Origin: Atrichornis clamosus
Taxonomy: Eukaryota > Chordata > Aves > Passeriformes > Menuridae
Reading direction: 5' to 3'
Length of the DNA: 64,000 bases
Assembly (NCBI GenBank): GCA_013400975.1
Contig: WBMZ01004771.1
Location: 124,001 to 188,000 of the forward strand
Numbering within the stretch: position 1 is the first letter of the stretch; every line of letters starts with the position of its first letter. Position numbers and translations under genes: made by a program. The notes under the pieces were generated by a model. It made no database searches. It was given only the letters and a program-made list of their open reading frames with translations, and had not been told where the DNA came from. Shown one piece after another: positions 46,336-56,900 of the stretch.

Positions 46336-49184
46336 GTATACTAACTACTGCCAAGGGCTGCACATACGTTTCCATTTACCGTGTAAGATGAGACTTAAAA
46401 TAAGCAAAGTTGATTAAGTGAAAGCTGTTTTGAAAGGATAGCAAGAAGTGAATATTCTGTTTATAATAAGAAAAATTGAACCCCGTTCAAGAGAACGAGG
46501 TCTTTTAACCAGCCTCTATTCTTATTATGTAAGTTTAAAAAGTTATATCTGGTTTTTTACATATACAGTATAACATAGTATCTTTCAAAGATGCACTTGA
46601 TCTGTAAGAAATTAAAATTCATGTTCATGCATTGAAAGCATATACAGTGATTAAGGCAGCTTTACTCACATGGTGGCATGTTAACAAGGAAACTGCTCTA
46701 TAGACTTAAGGTTTTGGAATCAGGAAGTGGCTCCTTTTTGGGAAGAGTCAATGTGTCAAGTGCCTGGGAAAGATGCTTTCTTTTTCTTTGAGAACTGCCT
46801 ATGGGAAGGAAAACTCCTCAGTCAGAGAGATGGACAGTGTTGCTCCAAAGGGTGTCATATGGTGGGAACATTTGAGTAACCAAAAGATCTAGTCTGCCAT
46901 AGCAAAGTAGCCAAAAACATAGGGAAAATGTTATTTGATTTATGGCTTCCTGGGGATCTAAAAAACTTGTTACATGTATGAAATAAGCTATAGGAGTGCT
47001 GTCCTTAGTTTTGTCCATGGTTGTCAGAGTTCATAGAGGTACACCTGGCAAGAGCAAAAAAGATGTCCTTCCCTTCACACATAGCACCTTCTGATACCCC
47101 TGCAGTTACACAGCTTTGTCTCTTTCCCCTTCTGCTCACAACCATCTCTGACTGCTCTCACAGAACAAATCACTGCCTTTTTTATACTGGCTGTTCATGC
47201 AGCAGCATTGTAAAGAAAGCAACCAAAATAATAGTAGTAACAAAAAGTTACTGTACAAAAAGTATTTGTACAAAGTTGTACAATAGTTGTGCAAAGGTGA
47301 TCTAAAATGTGCCTTTTGAGTGGCAGTTGCCCCCTGCAAACAGCAGAAGTTTATGAGCAGTTCTAAAACTTTTCACTGTTGAGATTTCATTTCACAAACA
47401 CATTTTATCACAAGGAATAAAAAGTTGGAAGGGCCATTGGTTTCATTTCATCTGAAAAGTCTGATTTAAAATGCTCTCCTTGAAATAAACGTGTTTCATA
47501 AACTTCAGCTGCCTGATTTCTCTTTACATGTTGTTTATGTGAATGGCAAAAACTATTTAAGATTTACAAGGCTGGTGCCACGCTCTATATTGCTCCATGG
47601 CGCATGAGTTGTCAGCTCCAAGGTCACAGCTTTATTTAAGGATCAAGATTTACAATAACGTTAACAAGAGCATGAATGCCTCCACAGACACCTTCCTGTA
47701 GTTTACTTCCCTGAAGTCACCTGCACAATTCCTCCCACTGCCAAAGCTACTGATCGATAAATACTGCGGTCTCCTGAACAAAGTTCAAATGGATCTATCA
47801 TGTTGCTTTAGTAATAAATCTTTGCTTTTGTTTAACACCTGCCTTCAAAAGACATAACCCTCTTTACCTGCAGTAATTAAACTTCCTAACAGCCTTACTT
47901 GGTGATTAAAACCTGCTCCCTTTTTAAAGATTGAGAAACTTAGGCATAAGGACATGCTTTGCTGAAGTCATACAGAAAAGACTTGGAAGCCCATCTCTGC
48001 CAATCTTTTGTGTGCTGAGGCTGAAGGCCATGCTGCCTCTCTCCTAATGGTAGTTGTGTAGCATCTGAACTGAGACTTCTGTAATTCTACGTTTTAATGT
48101 ACTGCCACAGCCTGGCTAGGGTGCACCTGAAGCTGACATGCAGCTGTGGTGTAGTCCCCACTGACACAAACACATACAAGAGTGCTCTGCAGGCTATTTA
48201 CCACTTAAGGTGTAGTTCCGTGTCTTCTGGCTGTACCTGCAGTGTTGATGAGGTTACTGGCACCAACTGCTGCTCATCACCCATCATGCCTATTCAGATT
48301 GACTGGTCTGGCTTCCTGCTTCATTTCATGGAAGAAGATAATCACTTTAAATAGTAGGGGGGTTTTGCCAGCCTATGAACAGCCCAGATAACCCTTAGCA
48401 GCAGAGATGAGAGCAGGGGAGCAGTAACCTGAGCTAGCACAGTCACAGTTACAAGAGGACATCCTACCACAACACCTCAAGTCCCAGGCCTGTGTTCTCC
48501 TAGAAGATCTCTGCCCAGGGGAGGGATCCTGACCTGACCTTAAGCATGGGCAGCAAATATCCCAGCCCAGACGACTTAACTCATGTTGGGCCCAAGACTT
48601 TGGAAGTGCTTCCCTTCAGTGTTTCAGATCTCCTCATACTTAGAGGCATGCAAATTTTGTCTCCATGTGGTCTAAAAAGGAGTTTAGGGCAGTCATTGGC
48701 TTTTGCTCTGCTGTCTCTGCTTTTGCTTAGGAAGATACTAACATTAATAGGCAATAGTAGTTGTGAGAGATAGTGAACAAGAATACAGAGCCAGTATCGT
48801 TCACAGAATCACAGCATGGTTCATCTCTCATCTTCATCTGAAGAGCAGTTTCATTCCCTGCATTTCTCTCTCCTCTCCAAACCATGAGCCCAGAGGGTGT
48901 TGTAGGCATTGTCTCTTGCTGATGATCACTAGCAACTACAAGCAGCAGCTCTGATGAATGTCTAAAGCATTTAGGCTTTCATTCAGTTTTGAAATGCTGG
49001 AGGCTGAAAGCATATGTGAACCACAGGTCTTAAGTGTTTTGCACTCTCTCCTCCCCAGAAGTCTAACCTCAGGTGGGAGCAAGAGGGGAATCTCCCCGCC
49101 CAGTGATCTCTTCTGAACATCTAGCTATGGTACAGACAGCTGCAGTCCCAAGGAGACAGGTGAAACCAAGATGAAGGATGCATT
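46336..49184. other. Intergenic, no gene seen
   Basis: Mixed composition. A GATAAATA box at 47756 followed about 60 bp later by AATAAA (47814) and a T-rich stretch is LTR-like, but the block has no recognisable boundaries. A 25-bp CR1-tail-like string (TTCACAGAATCACAGCATGG) at 48799 is too short to call. Confidence 0.5.
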
Positions 49185-49378
49185 ACTTCTCAGCCCTGGC
49201 ACTGGAACAGGTTGCCCAGAGAAGTTGTGGATGCCCCATCCCTGGAAGTGTTCAAGCCCAAGTATGAATGGAACTCTGAGCAACCTGGACTAGTGCATGG
49301 TGTCCCTGCCCAGAGCAGGGGTGATGGAACTAGATGACCTTTAAAGTCCCTTCCAACCCAAACCATTCCATAATATTT
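49185..49378 (+). mobile_element. CR1 LINE 3' fragment
   Basis: GGCACTGGAACAGGTTGCCC, AGAGAAGTTGTGGATGCCCC, GAACTAGATGACCTTTAAAG and CCCTTCCAACCCAAACCATT mark a CR1 3' end in plus orientation. The tail repeats are lost. Confidence 0.95.
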
Positions 49379-49769
49379 GAGCTCAAAAGACCAGGCCTAG
49401 CCTGAATCTTAGATTTATTATGATGACAACCTTCACAAATGAATATAATTGGTATACTCTTTACAGATCTGTTTAAAGCATTTCCAACATTTTGTTTGTT
49501 GTTTATACGTCAAGAGTTATGTTCAAATGAGGTCAGTGCTAGGTGTGCTTAACAGATCCAAAGTCTTCTCTACCTGGAGAAATCAGCTGGCATCACTATA
49601 CCACTAGGTAGATATTCTTAAAATACCCTATATTTTCCTGGAAGAAAAGCACGCAGTCATACCACTGAACTAAGATTTATTTTTTGTCAGGATCATTCAG
49701 GAGGCTGAAAACCTGCCCTAAATCTCAATAATACCACTAAAACTACTCCGTAAAATCACTGCTAGTACC

Positions 49770-50310
49770 AGTCACAGAATTCCAGCATCAATGAGGTTGG
49801 AAAAGAGCCCCGAGATCAACAAGTCCAACCTATGACCGAACACCGCATCAATCAGACCATAGCACCAAGTGCCATGTCCAGTCTTTTCTTAAACACTGAC
49901 GCCCCTACCTCCCTGGGCAGCCCATTCCAATATCTAATCACCCCTTCTGTGAAGAAATTCCACCTATTGTTCCACCTAAACCCCCCCGGCACAGCTCGAG
50001 GCTAATTCCTCTTGTCGCGTCCCTGGTTACCTGCGAGAAGAGGCCGAACCCCACCTGGCTACACCCTCCTTTCAGGGAGTTATAGAGAGCGATATGGTGC
50101 CCCCCCGAGCCTCCTTTTCTCCAGGCTAAACAACCATAGCTGCTTCAACTGCTTTTCACGGGATTTGTGCTCCAGACCCTTCACCAGCTCTGTTGCCCTT
50201 CTGTGGACACGCTGCAGCAACTCAATGTCCTTCCCGGATTGAGGGGCCCAGAACTGAACACAGGATTCGAGATGCGGCCTCACCGGTGCCGAGGACAGAG
50301 GGACCGGACG
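49770..50310 (-). mobile_element. CR1 LINE fragment abutting the RNF138 promoter
   Basis: A 540-bp antisense CR1 3' part: CACAGAATTCCAGCATCAAT, GAGGTTGGAAAAGAGCCCCG, GCACCAAGTGCCATGTCCAG, then the ORF2 end read on minus ([20 protein letters not shown], then [11 protein letters not shown]). It runs directly into the RNF138 CpG island and its inner half has become CpG-rich itself. The minus-strand 211-codon frame at 50080-50715 is this CR1 plus GC-rich promoter, not a gene. Confidence 0.95.
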
Positions 50311-50511
50311 AGTCGATCTAGAAATAAACCAAACCCCGAGCACGAGCGGTGCCACTGTGCAGAAAGTGTTTGCGAGCGCTGCTGTTGGCCGGAAGAGCCG
50401 CGGGCGGGCGGCGAAGCGAGAGAGGCGCGGTGGGCGGAGCGGGGAAGCCTCACGGCCGGGGCGGAGCGGGGGCCGTGTCGTAGCAGCTCCGCTGGGCCGG
50501 GAGGGATCGCC

Positions 50512-50604
50512 ATGGAAACCCCGGCCCCGCCCCTGCCCCCCCGGGTGCCGCCGGGAGCGCGGCCGGAGCTGTCGGGTCCCTCCTACCCGGGCAGCGCCAG
50601 GTAG
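50512..50604 (+). other. RNF138 upstream ORF or alternative first coding exon
   Basis: An ATG in good context (GCCATGG) opens 29 codons plus 2 bases, [20 protein letters not shown] then SGPSYPGSA, before a potential donor CAG|GTAGAG at 50601. Read through, it stops at TAG 50602-50604, making a 30-codon upstream ORF. The phase at the potential donor (2) equals the phase of RNF138 exon 1, so splicing to exon 2 at 51829 would keep frame and replace the first half of the RING. Both roles are inference. Confidence 0.35.
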
Positions 50605-50859
50605 AGCGCGGGGCGGGGGCTGCCCCGGGCCGGGCGGGAGGAGCCGCGAGGGGCGGTTGGTGCAGCGCAGGCCGGGCCCGTTCCGCTCCTCTGCCGCAGC
50701 CCGGCCGGATCCCACCCGGCGCCAGTGCCCCCAGCGATCCGCTCCCGTACCCTCGGCGGCGCCCCCCGGGAGCGGAGCGGGTCTGGGCTCTCCTCAGCCC
50801 GCCAGGGCGGGGCTTGTTCCTCGTCCCTGATCCTGACGGCGAGGCCCTGACGTGTTGCC

Positions 50860-50972
50860 ATGGCCGAGGGGGCCGCGGCGGCCCCGGCGTGCTTCAGTGA
50901 GGATGATTTTTACTGCCCGGTGTGCCAGGAGGTGTTCAAAACGCCCGTGAGGACCGCCAACTGCCAACACGT
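50860..50972 (+). CDS. RNF138: RNF138 coding exon 1 (residues 1-37)
   Basis: ATG in context TTGCCATGGC. Encodes [20 protein letters not shown] then [17 protein letters not shown], the first half of the RING. Donor CACGT|GTGGGT splits the valine codon. An alternative GT six bases downstream would insert residues into the RING and is less likely. Confidence 0.95.
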
Positions 50973-53900
50973 GTGGGTATCCGACCCCTCGCCCCTTCCC
51001 AAGCCTTTTCCTTGCCTTCTGGGCTCTCCGCCTTGTGCTCCTCTGCTCCCCCCGCTTCCAGCGCATGGACCCTCGGCCTGGAGCCGCTGGCGGTGAGATG
51101 CAAGCCCGGTGCTGCCCCAGCCTCCCCTCGCCTCTTTCTTTTGTAGCCGACGCGGACCGGGCACTGAGGAAAAGCCCCCCCCTCCGCTCTGGGTGTCTTG
51201 TCGGTGGCGGGGGAGTTTTGCTGCGTTGTCTAACCTAACTCGCGTTTTTTAACTTCATGGTTTTCCCCGTTCCTTTTCAAACAAGGACAGTAGTGTGAGC
51301 TGTTCTCCCTTTTCAGTTCATCTATTCAGCATTTTTTTTCCAGAGGGACGTTTGATTACAACGTGCTACTTTGTAGAAAAGCAAAATAGCTCTGGCAGCT
51401 GGTGCGTAAGGAAAGAGAGCTGCAAAAGCTGGTGAACTGAGGTCTCTGAAAACTCGCGCTGAATGAAGCTTTGCAGTGGCTTTGGCTGTGCTTAAGGACA
51501 ATAAACAGGAGTAACTCTGATAAGATTGTCCAAAATCATGTGCTTGCTGCACCATTTAATATCTAATTAGTGATCAATCTGATGTGCAGCTCGGTAATAC
51601 TAGTCAATAAATAGTAAGAGCTTTACCTAAAGTGCATTGCCGAGCCCTAGTTTCCATATACTTAAGCACCATTATTTCATTTTTCTTTTAAATACAAAAC
51701 TTTGTATTCAGTAGACTATTACTCTGATATATTTTTTTTTTTCCTAACAATCACGCAGCTCTCTTCAAGGACAAAACATCTAAGTGTTAATTTTGCTAAC
51801 CTGTGTTTGTGGTAACTTTTCAATTTAGGTTTTGCAGGAAGTGCTTCTTGACAGCCATAAGAGAAAGTGGAACACATTGTCCTCTGTGCCGGGGGAGCGT
51901 GACTAAAAAAGAAAGAACGTATCCCAAAAGGGCTCTAGATGTTGAAAACAGTATGAAGAAAGCTTCGGGGGGCTGTAGATGCTGTGAGAAGCAGGTAGAG
52001 TAAAACTTTTTAAAAAGTTGAATAATTCTTTTGTATTTTTGTCCAGACACGCCTTTTCTGTGTGTCATTCTTGTCTTAGAGCTGAAGAGCCTATAGCAGT
52101 ATGAACGTAGCTTTGTATGGCTTGTGCATGTACTTGGCATGCAGTGCCTGCTGGCTATACCTAACAGGTGGAAACTGAAAGAGCATCTTGAGTTGTCATT
52201 AAAGGCATTTTAAGTGGAGTCCCAGTTTTATCCCAAAAAGATGGGAAAAAATGAATGTAGCTATAAAACTGAGCGAAGGAAAGTTAAGAAGCTGAACGTG
52301 AAAATTGCAGATACATGGAAAACGGAAAATCTCAGAAACTTTCAACATGGAAATGCAAGTGCTGAGAGCTGCCATAAAATTTAATTAAAAAACAATAAAA
52401 GAAAGTGAGTTGATTACTTGCAGTGCACATATGACCGATCATATGTAATTTTCTCCTTCCCCATCAGTCTTTACATTCCCTTCACTTCCTTTGTAAAGGG
52501 GTCATTATTTTTGGAACATTGGGTGAAATCTTGACCCCTGCTGAAACCAAGACTAATGTCTCTTCTGATATAAACAGATGCAGGATTTCAGCCACACATT
52601 TTATTTATAACAAAATGCATCAAATCCAGGTAGTCTTCATGTTTGTTTTACTTCACTTGGGATTTACTTCTGCCAGTGTGAAGATTAGCACTAGGGGAAT
52701 CCTCAGATGCTTGCTTTATTCTACATGATTCATTAGGATGAAAAGTGGGGAGAAAGAAATTGATAGCAAATTGGTAAACTGGAAGGAAGAACCAAACAGA
52801 AGAACTTTAATGAGATTTAGGCACAGGCCTGTGAGATACAATCTTGTTCAGCCTCTAGACCCGTGAGCACCCTCTGACAGTGCTGTTGTACCTGAAATTC
52901 AGATTTAGGGCATGTCCAACACAGCTCTTCTGTGACAAATCTAAGCAACTAATTTTTTTAATTTGAATTAAAAGTGCATAGGCAGCCTTAAGTTGGTGAT
53001 CATTCACCTGTTTTTTTTTTGCTCCCCTCTCAAAAAGAAAAGGAATACACCTAATGCAAAAAGATAATGTTCCTCTGCATGAGGTAGCAAAAGGCCAGAG
53101 AAGAATGAAGGAGCAGTGGTGCTTATCCTGTCCTCATGGCCCATCTCTTTTATAGCTCATCAGCTATTGATCCTGGATCTGGGAGGTGTAGTTCCAGTGA
53201 CTTTTTTTCAGTTAAACTGCATTTGCTTGCATTTTTCATTCCTGAGAGAGCTTTCAGATGTCCAGCAGTTTGAGAAGTGGCAGTGTTCTCCAGTCTCACA
53301 GAGTGACACTGGCTCTGAGGAAAGAGGAATCGAAGGTGTCCTGTTGGTGAAGAAAGTGTTCATGCTCAGAAGGGAGAGACAGGTTCTGGGTTCTGCTGCG
53401 TATGATATCTGTATAATTCCTGCGTGCATTGCTTTCTATTGGCAGAATTATCTCTTCCTTCTATCCCTGGATGGTTTAGTATGATTTCAGTAATTTGGCA
53501 TTTCATTTTCAGGTTAGATTTTCGTGGATGAGACAGCATTATAAAACCTGTAAGAAGTATCAGGATGAATATGGTGTTTCTTCAATTATTCCAAACTTAC
53601 AGATTTCCCAAGATGCAACAGGGAACAGGTAATCAGGGTGTTCTATGTATAACAATGTAGCTTCTTTCCCCACCCCCTCTCCCTATGAAAAGTATTTTTT
53701 TCCAGGGCATTCTTTCTTTGTCCATATTTTGTGCTTCAAAGTATGAGTTTTTCCCAGGTATTTTTCTTTATTCTTAGCAGGCATAGAATAATTATTGTCC
53801 ATATTTTTGTGCTTCAAAGTATGAGTTTTTCCCAGGTATTTTTCTTTATTCTTAGCAGGCATAGAATAATTATTGTCCATATTTTTGTGCTTCAAAGTAT

Positions 53901-56900
53901 GAGTTTTTCCCAGGTATTTTTCTTTATTCTTAGCAGGCAGAAGAAAACTTTTCTGCATGATGGCTTTGAAATGTCTTCTAGAGACTCTCCTAAAAATATT
54001 TAATATTTGTAGCTTGCTTTCCTTGCCTTGACAGCATTTGAGCAGCTTACTTTGTAACACATTTCATAATATTTACCTCTGGAGAAGTTCCTGTCTATTT
54101 TTATTCCCCCTCCCCTTTCCTAAGTTTGTTTTAGTGGGTATCCTGTTTCAAAACATTACTGTGCAAGCTTTTGATTTCTGATTGAATTTATTTTGAACAG
54201 ATCTCTTAAGAAATGTATAAGGAACTCCAGTATGTTACACACCATAAAATCAAATGACCCTTGTCATTTGTTTTCAGGCGGTAAAGCTAAAGACCTTTTT
54301 TTTTCATACATTCTCACTGATGGTAGGGGTTGGGGATTTTGGGTTATTTTTGAGATTTTTTTTAATGTATTTGTTTCACAGAGCTTTATTAAATATGTCC
54401 CATCCTTTATTTACTTTATTTTGCCATTGATTTTCTATTTTTAGCAGTCTGAACTTCTCTGTGTTTGGTTTTCAACCCATCAGTATATTGAAAGTTGAAG
54501 CTGTTACAGGAATTAGCTGCAGCAATGTTTCACCAAAGTGTCTGGATATTCTTATATCAGTATTTATGGAGTATGCCGCAGCAGAATACCTGTGCTTATA
54601 ATATCACAGAACTATTAAAAAAAAGTCTACCATTACCATATTTGTGACTGTAAATATTCATGTTCTTAGTATGATTAGCATGTCTGAACAGTTTCTTCTG
54701 GCTTAACAAGAGGTGCACATAGGGTTAAATTTACTTTCTAAAATGTTCTTCTGTTTTACTTTAGGAAATAAGTCTATTTTGCGCTCAGCATAAGAAAACT
54801 TACCTTGCTGTAGTTGAAAGTTGCAGATTGTTTGTGTGAACACATGGCAATTAAAGGTCTATTTACACGGTCCTAAGTCAAAAAACTTAGAAAATGCTGT
54901 CTTACATTCATATAGTTCATAATGCTTTTTGAGTTACTTGGCTGTCATCTCCTTTACTATTCTATTGACTAAATGTTTGTTGTATTATATACCATTTTCC
55001 TGTAAAGTTAATGCAGTATACCACCAAGGATCACCATGGTAACTAAATTATCCAGAGAAGTCCCAGCTGACTGGAAATTAGCAAATCTGATGCCTGTCTA
55101 CAGGAAGGATCAGAAGGATGATCTAGGGAACTGCAGGCCTGTCAGACTGACCATGGTATTGGGGAAGGTCATGGAGCAGATAATCCTGAATGCCATGAAG
55201 TGATATGTGCAGGACTAACAAGGGATCAGGCCCAGCCAACATGGATTTACGAAAGTCAGGTCCTGGTTGACCAACCTGATCTCCTTCTATGACAAAGTGA
55301 CCCACTTAGTAAATGAGGGAAACACTGTGAATGCTGTCTGTCTAGACTTCAGTAAAGCATTTGATACCATCTCCCCCAGTATTCTGGAGAAGGTGGCAGC
55401 TCATGGCTTGGACAGGTGTGCACTTCACTGGGTAAAGAAACGGTCTGGATGGCTGGGCCCAGAGAGTGGTTGTGAATGTGGTTACATTCTGCTGGTGACC
55501 GGTCACCAGTGGTGTTCCCCACGGTTCAGTTGGGACCCAGTCCTGTTGAATACCTTTATCGATGTCTTGGATGAGGGGATTGAGTGTTCCCTCAGTTAGG
55601 TCACAGATGACACCATGTTGGGCAGGAGTGTTGATCTGCTAGAGGGCAAGAAGGTTCTGCAGAGGGACCTTGACAGACTGGATCAGTTGGCCGAGGACGA
55701 CTGTGTGAGGTTCAACAAGGCCAAGTGCTGGGTCCTGCTCTTGGGTCACAACAACCCCAGGCAGCACTACAGGCTGGGGGAAGAGTGGTTGGAAGCTGCC
55801 TGATGAGAAAGGACCTGGGGCTGCAAGTGAACAGCCAGCTAAACATGATCCAGGCAGCCAAGAAGGCCAGTGGCATCCTGGCTTGTATCAGAAATACTGT
55901 GGCCAACAGAACCAGGGCAGTGCTCATTCCCCTGTACTTGGCACTGCTGAGGCTGCACCTCAAATCTTGTGTTCAGTTCCGGGCACCTCAATCCAGGAAG
56001 GACACTGAGTTGCTGGAGCATGTCCAGAGAAGGGCCACATAGCTGGTGAAGGGTCTGGAGCACAAGTCTGATGAGGAGCAGCTGAAGGAGCTGTGGTTGT
56101 TTAGCCTGGAGAAGAGGAGGCTCAGGGAAGACTTTATTGCTCTCTACAACTATCTGAAAGGAGGTTGTAGTGAGGTGAGGGTCAGTCTCTTCTGCCATGT
56201 CTCAAGTGAAGGAGAGATGAAATGGCCTTAAGTTGCACTAGGGGAGGTTCAGATTGGATATTAGAAATTTTTATTTTATTGAAAGAGGGGTCAGGCATTG
56301 GAATAAATTGCCCAGGGTGTGGTGGAATCACCATCTCTGGAAGTGTTCAAGAGACATCTGGATGTGGCGCTTGGACATATATGGTGGTGCTGGGTTGTCA
56401 GTTGGACAGATGATCTTGAAGGTCTCTTTCAACCTTGGTGATTCTGTAAATACTGAGACATCCTTTGATCCAAAGGAAAAGTTGTGAGGGTTAAGATATG
56501 TGCCATTGTATGTTGCCTTGAAATTCATGACACTTAATATATTTTCCCCCCTACCTACATTACTGTTAAACTTTTTAAAAATTTTTGATACTGGAGTAAA
56601 ATAATCTCAATTTTCATTGGTTTTTTTTCTTCATTTAAAGTAGCAGGAGTGATGCAATATCTGAAAATGGCGAGATGGCTAGTAATCAAATACTGCAAGG
56701 AGAAACAAGGTAGGTTGCTTACTGGTCATTATTAAAATAGACCCAGATGGTCGCAGTGCAAGCTTCTACTAACTTTAAAAAAAACCCAAAAAACAAAAAA
56801 GCCACACAAAAATTCCTAAGAGTTATATTTAAATAAACCTGTATTTTGTTCTACATTTGTATCTATATATTAGAATTTGGGGGTTTTAGTACTTTCCTGA

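Larger units (their letters stand above)
50330..51240 (+). promoter_or_regulatory. CpG-island promoter of RNF138
   Basis: Strongly GC/CpG-rich block from just inside the CR1 element through coding exon 1 and into intron 1. There is no TATA box; several GGGCGG-type (Sp1-like) strings are present. The 5' UTR lies somewhere in 50,350-50,859. The start site is not readable. Confidence 0.85.
53629..56640 (+). other. RNF138 intron 3
   Basis: A 3.0-kb intron containing the 78-bp tandem array and the CR1 copy, which together make over half of it. The rest is T-rich. No further exon is recognised. Confidence 0.85.

Noticed and set aside
47590..47860. Possible LTR (TATA-like box, AATAAA, T-rich end)
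   Set aside because: No TG...CA ends, target duplication or known LTR text could be found. AT-rich DNA easily yields such boxes.
48799..48825. CR1 tail-like string TTCACAGAATCACAGCATGG
   Set aside because: Only about 25 bp with no continuing CR1 sequence on either side.
50080..50715. 211-codon minus-strand frame
   Set aside because: One end is the dead CR1 ORF2 terminus and the other is GC-rich RNF138 promoter. It is a chance fusion, not a gene.
53683..54060. Repetitive protein frames on both strands
   Set aside because: They are produced by the 78-bp tandem array, whose period is a multiple of three. The region is intronic.
55267..56042. Reverse-transcriptase-like gene
   Set aside because: The RT motifs are real, but the copy is 5'-truncated with several stops and frameshifts: a dead CR1 element in an intron.
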